NCBI RefSeq assembly: GCF_003675875.1
Contig: NZ_RCDI01000003.1
Span: 310,001 to 374,000, forward strand
DNA: 64,000 nt
Source: Halostella limicola
GTDB lineage: Archaea; Halobacteriota; Halobacteria; Halobacteriales; Natronoarchaeaceae
Reading direction: 5' to 3'
How positions within the stretch are numbered: position 1 is the stretch's first letter; each line of letters starts with the position of its first letter. The translations under genes were made by a program, and so were the position numbers. The notes under the pieces are model-generated. The model was given only the letters and a program-made list of their open reading frames with translations. It was not told the DNA's origin and made no database searches. Shown here piece after piece: positions 60,232 through 64,000 of the stretch.

Positions 60232-61371
60232 CTACCCGACGCGGCGGAAGACGAGCGTCGGGAACCGCGGTTCGACGCGGCTGGGTCGCCGGCCGCTCCC
60301 GTCGGCGTCGCCCGCACGGACGCGTTCGAGGATCCCGCTCTCTGCGAGTTCGTAGAGGAACCGCTCGACGGTGCCCTCGGTGAGTTCGGACCCGTCGGCG
60401 ACCGCGGCGGCGGCCTCGCGGAGCGTCGGCGTGCCGTCGAGCCGCAGCAGTTCCGAGAGCACGCGCCGGCGGTTCTCGGGAAGTGTGAGCACGCGCCCGA
60501 CGTGGACGCAGTTCTCGGGGACGGCGTCGATGCCGGCGTCCACGTCGCTCGCGCGGATACGCTCGGCGGCGTCGCCGTGGGCGACGGCGGCGGCGCCGAA
60601 CGCGGCCGCCAGCGCGTCGTGGGCGTCGCCCTCGGCCCACTCCGCGATCCGCCGGGCCTGTCCGTGCCTGAGCGCGCCGCTGGTCAGCGCCTGCGAGGCG
60701 CGGGTCGTCAGGATATCGACGAGGGCGTGCTGTCGGTACTCGGGGACGTGGACGGTCTCGCCCGTCCAGTCCTCCGGGACGTCGCGGCCGATGGCGAGCA
60801 GGGCGACCGCGTCGTCGACGGGGGCGAGCCACTCCCGGACGTCGTTCACGGACACGTCCTCGGTCTCACCGACGTGGTCGACCGCGATGACGGCCCGCCG
60901 CGTCGGCGAGCGGAACTGCCCGCGCAGGCGCTCGCGGAGCGTATCGGTGCCGACGCCGCGTTCTGGCACCGACTCCTCGACGACGGCGTTGAGCAGCGTG
61001 TGGTAGAAGCGGAACTCGCTGGTCGCGCCGTAGGCGTCGACGCGGACGAACTGGACGGTCCGCTCCGCGCTCCCGGCGCGGGTTGTGGTCCCGATCTGCT
61101 CGCGCTGTCTGCCGACCTGGTCGTTCAGGCCGGCGAACAGCGCCGAGACCAGCCCGGACTTCCCGGACCCCTTCGGACCGTAGACCGCAACGTCGTCGGG
61201 GAGCCCCTGGTGGAACACGGGGTCGAGCACGTCGAGCAGGCGTTCGAGGACGGGCCCGCGGCCGACGGGTTCGGCCATGTGGACGGCGGGGTTCAACGGG
61301 CTCCAGTCGACGACGAGGCCGCCCTCTCGCGTCCTCGTCTGCCGCCTGGCGATGCGGTCTGTGAGGTCCAT
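60232..61371 (-). CDS. Cdc6/Orc1-like AAA+ ATPase
   Basis: A 379-residue ATPase. Walker A is VYGPKGSGKSGLVSALFAGL (P-loop at 65-72). The Walker B stretch RRAVIAVDHVGETED has His in place of the usual Glu. The lid and a C-terminal winged helix (LLRLDGTPTLREAAAAVADG) are Cdc6-like. No ORB array is near it, so it may be a divergent paralogue with a non-origin role. The ATG at 61371 (MDLTDRIARRQTRTREG) fits; it is 14 bases after the glpC stop on the same strand. Confidence 0.82.
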   Translation of the reverse strand: MDLTDRIARRQTRTREGGLVVDWSPLNPAVHMAEPVGRGPVLERLLDVLDPVFHQGLPDDVAVYGPKGSGKSGLVSALFAGLNDQVGRQREQIGTTTRAGSAERTVQFVRVDAYGATSEFRFYHTLLNAVVEESVPERGVGTDTLRERLRGQFRSPTRRAVIAVDHVGETEDVSVNDVREWLAPVDDAVALLAIGRDVPEDWTGETVHVPEYRQHALVDILTTRASQALTSGALRHGQARRIAEWAEGDAHDALAAAFGAAAVAHGDAAERIRASDVDAGIDAVPENCVHVGRVLTLPENRRRVLSELLRLDGTPTLREAAAAVADGSELTEGTVERFLYELAESGILERVRAGDADGSGRRPSRVEPRFPTLVFRRVG

Positions 61372-61385
61372 GGATCGCTCCGCGG

Positions 61386-62672
61386 TCACTCCTCGACGAT
61401 GGCGGCGTCCAGCAGTTCGAGGGTGTGACGGACGTCGTACCCCGTCCCGTGTTCCATCTGCATCGCGCAGGTCGGACACTCCGTCAACCCCGTCTCGGCG
61501 TCGGCGGCTTCCATGTGCTCGAACATCTCCTCCCCGATCTTCATAGACGTGTCGTAATTCTCCTCTTTCCAGCCGTACGTGCCGCTGATGCCCGAGCAGG
61601 AGTCGCCGACGTCGGTCGCCTCGACGCCGTCGATCCGGTCCGCGACCTCGACCGCCTGCCCCTCCAGCCCCTGGTTGCGGGCGTGACAGGGGGCGTGGTA
61701 GGCGAGGTCGGGGAAGTCGGCGTCGGCGTCCTCCAGTGCGCCGTCCAGGTCCTCGTGGATGCGGAGGTACTCGACGGCCTCGTAGGTGTGCGCCGCCAGG
61801 TCCTCGATCCCGTGGATGTCGAACAGTTCGGGGTACTCCTGGCGCAGCGACATCGAGCAGGAGGTGCAGGAGGCGACCACGTCCGCGCCCTCGCCGATGG
61901 CCGCGACGAGCTCCTCGACGTTGGTCTCGGCGGCGCGGCGCGCGTCGTCGAGCATCCCGTTCGCGAACATCGGCGTCCCCGAGCAGCGCTGGGGCGGCAC
62001 CATGACCTCGTAGCCGAAGTGTTCGAAGACGCGGACCATCGACTTGCCGACCTCCGGCGTGTTGTAGTTCGAGTAACAGCCGTGGAAGTAGGCGACGCGC
62101 TTGTCCGGGTTCGACACCTGCGCGCCGCCGCGGTCCTCCCACCACTCGCGGAACGTCTGGGTGGCGAACTCCGGCATCTCGCGCTCGCCGGAGATGCCCA
62201 TCACCTTCTCGCCGAGCCACGTCGTGACGCCGAGCCCGGCGACGAAGTTCGCGACGCGGGGCATCTTGCTCGCGATGCTCGCGAAGAAACGGTAGTTCGA
62301 GAGGATCCGGTTGCGGACGTACTCCCGCGAGAGCTTGTCCATCTGTTCGTCGACGTACTCCCCGCGGGCCGTGTTGTGCATCTGGCTCAGGGGGACGTTC
62401 GACGGGCACGCGCCGTCACAGCGCATGCAGTTCGAGCACTTCATCACGGAGTCGTCGATGTCGCGGTCCTCCTTGCGCTTGAGCCGCCACTGCTCCGGGC
62501 CCTGAAACTTCGGCCCGGGGAAGTCGTCGTCGACCTCCGCGACGGGGCAGTTCGTATCGCAGGTCGAGCACTTGTAGCAGTCGTCGGAGCCGGGGCGGAG
62601 GTCCATCTCCGTCTCGTCGCCGAACACCTGTACCGGTTCGAACTCGTCGTCTGGAGATTCTGCGTCGCTCAT
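61386..62672 (-). CDS. glpC: Anaerobic glycerol-3-phosphate dehydrogenase subunit C
   Basis: A 428-residue iron-sulfur protein linking the dehydrogenase to the membrane quinone pool. Two [4Fe-4S] sets occur (CYKCSTCDTNCPV; CSNCMRCDGACPSNVP). Two CCG domains follow with YFHGCYSNYNTPEVG, PPQRCSGTPMFANGML, YHAPCHARNQGLEG and GDSCSGISGTYG. Heterodisulfide-reductase-type subunits look alike; the overlap with glpB decides. It overlaps glpB by four bases (ATGA). Confidence 0.93.
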   Translation of the reverse strand: MSDAESPDDEFEPVQVFGDETEMDLRPGSDDCYKCSTCDTNCPVAEVDDDFPGPKFQGPEQWRLKRKEDRDIDDSVMKCSNCMRCDGACPSNVPLSQMHNTARGEYVDEQMDKLSREYVRNRILSNYRFFASIASKMPRVANFVAGLGVTTWLGEKVMGISGEREMPEFATQTFREWWEDRGGAQVSNPDKRVAYFHGCYSNYNTPEVGKSMVRVFEHFGYEVMVPPQRCSGTPMFANGMLDDARRAAETNVEELVAAIGEGADVVASCTSCSMSLRQEYPELFDIHGIEDLAAHTYEAVEYLRIHEDLDGALEDADADFPDLAYHAPCHARNQGLEGQAVEVADRIDGVEATDVGDSCSGISGTYGWKEENYDTSMKIGEEMFEHMEAADAETGLTECPTCAMQMEHGTGYDVRHTLELLDAAIVEE

Positions 62673-63973
62673 TGTGTATCACCGTGGATCGTCGCTCCGT
62701 CCGTCGCGCCGGCGACGGCCGCGCCCGCCGCGTCCCCCGCGGCGTACCCGGTCGCGAGGGAGACGCCGCCGCCGGACTTCTCGGCCGCGAAGTCGTAGCC
62801 GCCGAGCGCGCTCCCGGCGCCCCGGAGGTTGTCGTAGTCGATGCTCCCGTCCGCAGTCAGGGGGTGCAGGTCGCGGTCGACGTCCACGCCGAAGCGGGCG
62901 AAGGCGTGGTCGTCGAACGCGTCGTCCTCGAACCAGTCGTACCGGTCCGCGGGCTGTGGCACGTAGCAGTCGAAGACGGCTTCGCGCACCCCGTCCCGGT
63001 CCGAGTCGATCCCTTTGCCGACGAGTCCGCCCGTCGCGAGGACGAACTGGTCGGCGTGGTAGGGGACCTTCCGGCGGCCCCGGTCGACGTACACGGCCTC
63101 CACCCGGTCGCCGTCCGTCTCCGCGCCGACCGCCGGGTTTCCGGACTCGACGCGGACGCCCGCCTCCTCCAGCGCTTTGTAGAGTCGGTCCTCAAGGCGG
63201 AGGCCGGGGAGGCTCGGCGGCCCCATCGGTACCTCGAACACGTCCGCGCCGAGTTCGGCTTCGAGGTCCGCACGGACCCCGGCGGGGTCGTCGTCGCCGA
63301 GGACGGCGGGGAAGCCGACGCGCTCCTCGTCGCCGAGGTACCGCTTCACTGTCTCCGCCAGCGCCGTCCGCGCGGGCGTTCCGTCGAGGTTCTCGTCCCG
63401 GTCGAGCGCGTGGGCGTACCGCGTCACCTTCGCGTCGGCGCGGAACTCGCCGGGGAACCGCACCGTGACGCCGCGGGCGTCGAACGGGACGCCCGCCGCG
63501 TCGAGGTGGCTCGCCGCCATCGGCGCGTCGAAGTCCGTCAGCGCCTCGAAGCCGACCAGCAGGGCGTCCCGTCCGTCGCTGGCGAGGCCGGCCGCGGCCG
63601 ATGCCGGGTAGCGCGCCGTCGGCTTCACCGTCCCGCCGTGGGTCGGCACGAGGGCGTTCGTATCGGTGTGGCTCCCCCGATACATATCGCCGACCGTGTC
63701 GTCGAACAGCGAGAACCCCTCGCGGACGGCCGTCTTCCCGACGCGCTCGTAGGGATGGCCTTCGGGGAGGTCGTCTATCGCGTCGAACGGGTCGACGATC
63801 GGGCCGTCGCCGTCGGGCGCGTAGCCGAGCGCGTCGACGAGACCGCTCGCGGACCGGAGCGTGCTCTGCTTGTGAGAGATCAGTCGCACGTCCGCGCGGT
63901 CGCTCGCGGCGAGCGCGGCCGCGACACCCGCGACGCCGCCGCCGACCACGAGCACGTCGTCGCTAATCGCCAT
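62669..63973 (-). CDS. glpB: Anaerobic glycerol-3-phosphate dehydrogenase subunit B
   Basis: A 434-residue FAD-binding subunit. DDVLVVGGGVAGVAAALAAS is the dinucleotide fold and QFVLATGGLVGKGIDSDRDG the second flavin motif. AGSALGGYDFAAEKSGGGVS and ATGYAAGDAAGAAVAG end it. It acts with GlpA and GlpC in oxidising glycerol-3-phosphate, the central route for glycerol in haloarchaea. Its start overlaps the glpA end by 11 bases. Confidence 0.92.
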   Translation of the reverse strand: MAISDDVLVVGGGVAGVAAALAASDRADVRLISHKQSTLRSASGLVDALGYAPDGDGPIVDPFDAIDDLPEGHPYERVGKTAVREGFSLFDDTVGDMYRGSHTDTNALVPTHGGTVKPTARYPASAAAGLASDGRDALLVGFEALTDFDAPMAASHLDAAGVPFDARGVTVRFPGEFRADAKVTRYAHALDRDENLDGTPARTALAETVKRYLGDEERVGFPAVLGDDDPAGVRADLEAELGADVFEVPMGPPSLPGLRLEDRLYKALEEAGVRVESGNPAVGAETDGDRVEAVYVDRGRRKVPYHADQFVLATGGLVGKGIDSDRDGVREAVFDCYVPQPADRYDWFEDDAFDDHAFARFGVDVDRDLHPLTADGSIDYDNLRGAGSALGGYDFAAEKSGGGVSLATGYAAGDAAGAAVAGATDGATIHGDTQ

Positions 63974-64000
63974 GGTCGCCCCCGTCGGTCGCCACGCCGC
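63963..64000 (-). CDS. glpA: 3' end of glpA (partial, cut by window edge)
   Basis: The last 12 codons read GVATDGGDHGD and stop TAG (63963-63965). The frame overlaps the start of glpB, as in typical glpABC operons. Only the tail is visible, so the identity rests on gene order. Confidence 0.5.
   Translation of the reverse strand, partial: GVATDGGDHGD

Overview
The window is one contiguous piece of a haloarchaeal (class Halobacteria) chromosome. The evidence is very high GC, strongly acidic proteins (Asp/Glu runs, few Lys), many start codons placed about 25-30 bases after TATA-like boxes (leaderless transcripts), Tat-type secretion, HalOD1 and TrmB proteins, Orc1/Cdc6, archaeal OB/S1/DHH proteins and AglB-type N-glycosylation. 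Gene order (leu/ilv genes near a large agl cluster with aglJ, aglF, aglM, aglG and aglB) resembles the equivalent chromosomal region of Haloferax-type genomes. I saw no rRNA, tRNA, CRISPR array or transposase.

Layout. (1) 1-11.0 kb: housekeeping genes, namely an RqcH/NEMF homologue (cut by the window edge), a Tat-exported subtilase, a ZIP transporter, HalOD1, Elp3, an S1/OB/DHH RecJ-Cdc45-like protein, a UlaG-like metallohydrolase, OsmC, several small conserved haloarchaeal proteins and TatA. (2) 11.1-21.2 kb: leucine/branched-chain biosynthesis on the minus strand (leuA, ilvB-ilvN-ilvC-small protein-leuC-leuD, leuB). Between leuD and leuB sit a NUDIX gene and a decayed methyltransferase on the plus strand. 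The ilvB leader encodes a 30-residue peptide ending in an Ile/Leu/Val-rich stretch that runs into an 11-bp hairpin, an arrangement like a bacterial ilv attenuator. (3) 21.5-24.7 kb: a frameshifted MFS transporter, a 20-bp tandem repeat, a ferritin-like protein and a sugar nucleotidyltransferase. (4) 24.8-26.9 kb: a replication origin with ORB-type repeats flanking an AT-rich stretch, followed by orc1/cdc6. (5) 27-36.4 kb: MBL and VOC proteins, an AglB-like membrane protein without the WWDYG motif, membrane proteins including a UppP/BacA homologue, and AglJ. (6) 36.4-45.6 kb: a type IV pilin, then a TrmB regulator between two identical-arm palindromes (GTTACTCA-N5-TGAGTAAC). Each palindrome lies one base before a start codon. 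One controls a 44-residue Cys protein, the other a six-gene operon: SQD1-like UDP-sulfoquinovose synthase, two epimerases, two nucleotidyltransferases and GlmS. (7) 45.6-60.2 kb: N-glycosylation genes (aglM, epimerase, aglF; a more AT-rich cassette of GT2, methyltransferase, two alkaline-phosphatase-fold enzymes and a flippase; GT4; aglG-like; aglB; DUF368). (8) 60.2-64 kb: a Cdc6-like ATPase and glpCB(A) of anaerobic glycerol-3-phosphate dehydrogenase.

How it fits together. AglF, AglM, GlmS and the SQD1-like enzyme supply activated sugars. AglJ, the AglG-like enzyme and other transferases build a glycan on dolichyl phosphate. The flippase turns it over and AglB transfers it to Asn-X-Ser/Thr on surface proteins. 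DUF368 (overlapping aglB) and UppP may recycle the lipid carrier. TrmB palindromes suggest that sugar supply is tied to carbon status.

Four genes carry apparent single-base lesions or oddities: leuA, MFS, methyltransferase (two lesions) and an ATT-start epimerase. Some could be sequencing errors; the methyltransferase looks truly decayed.
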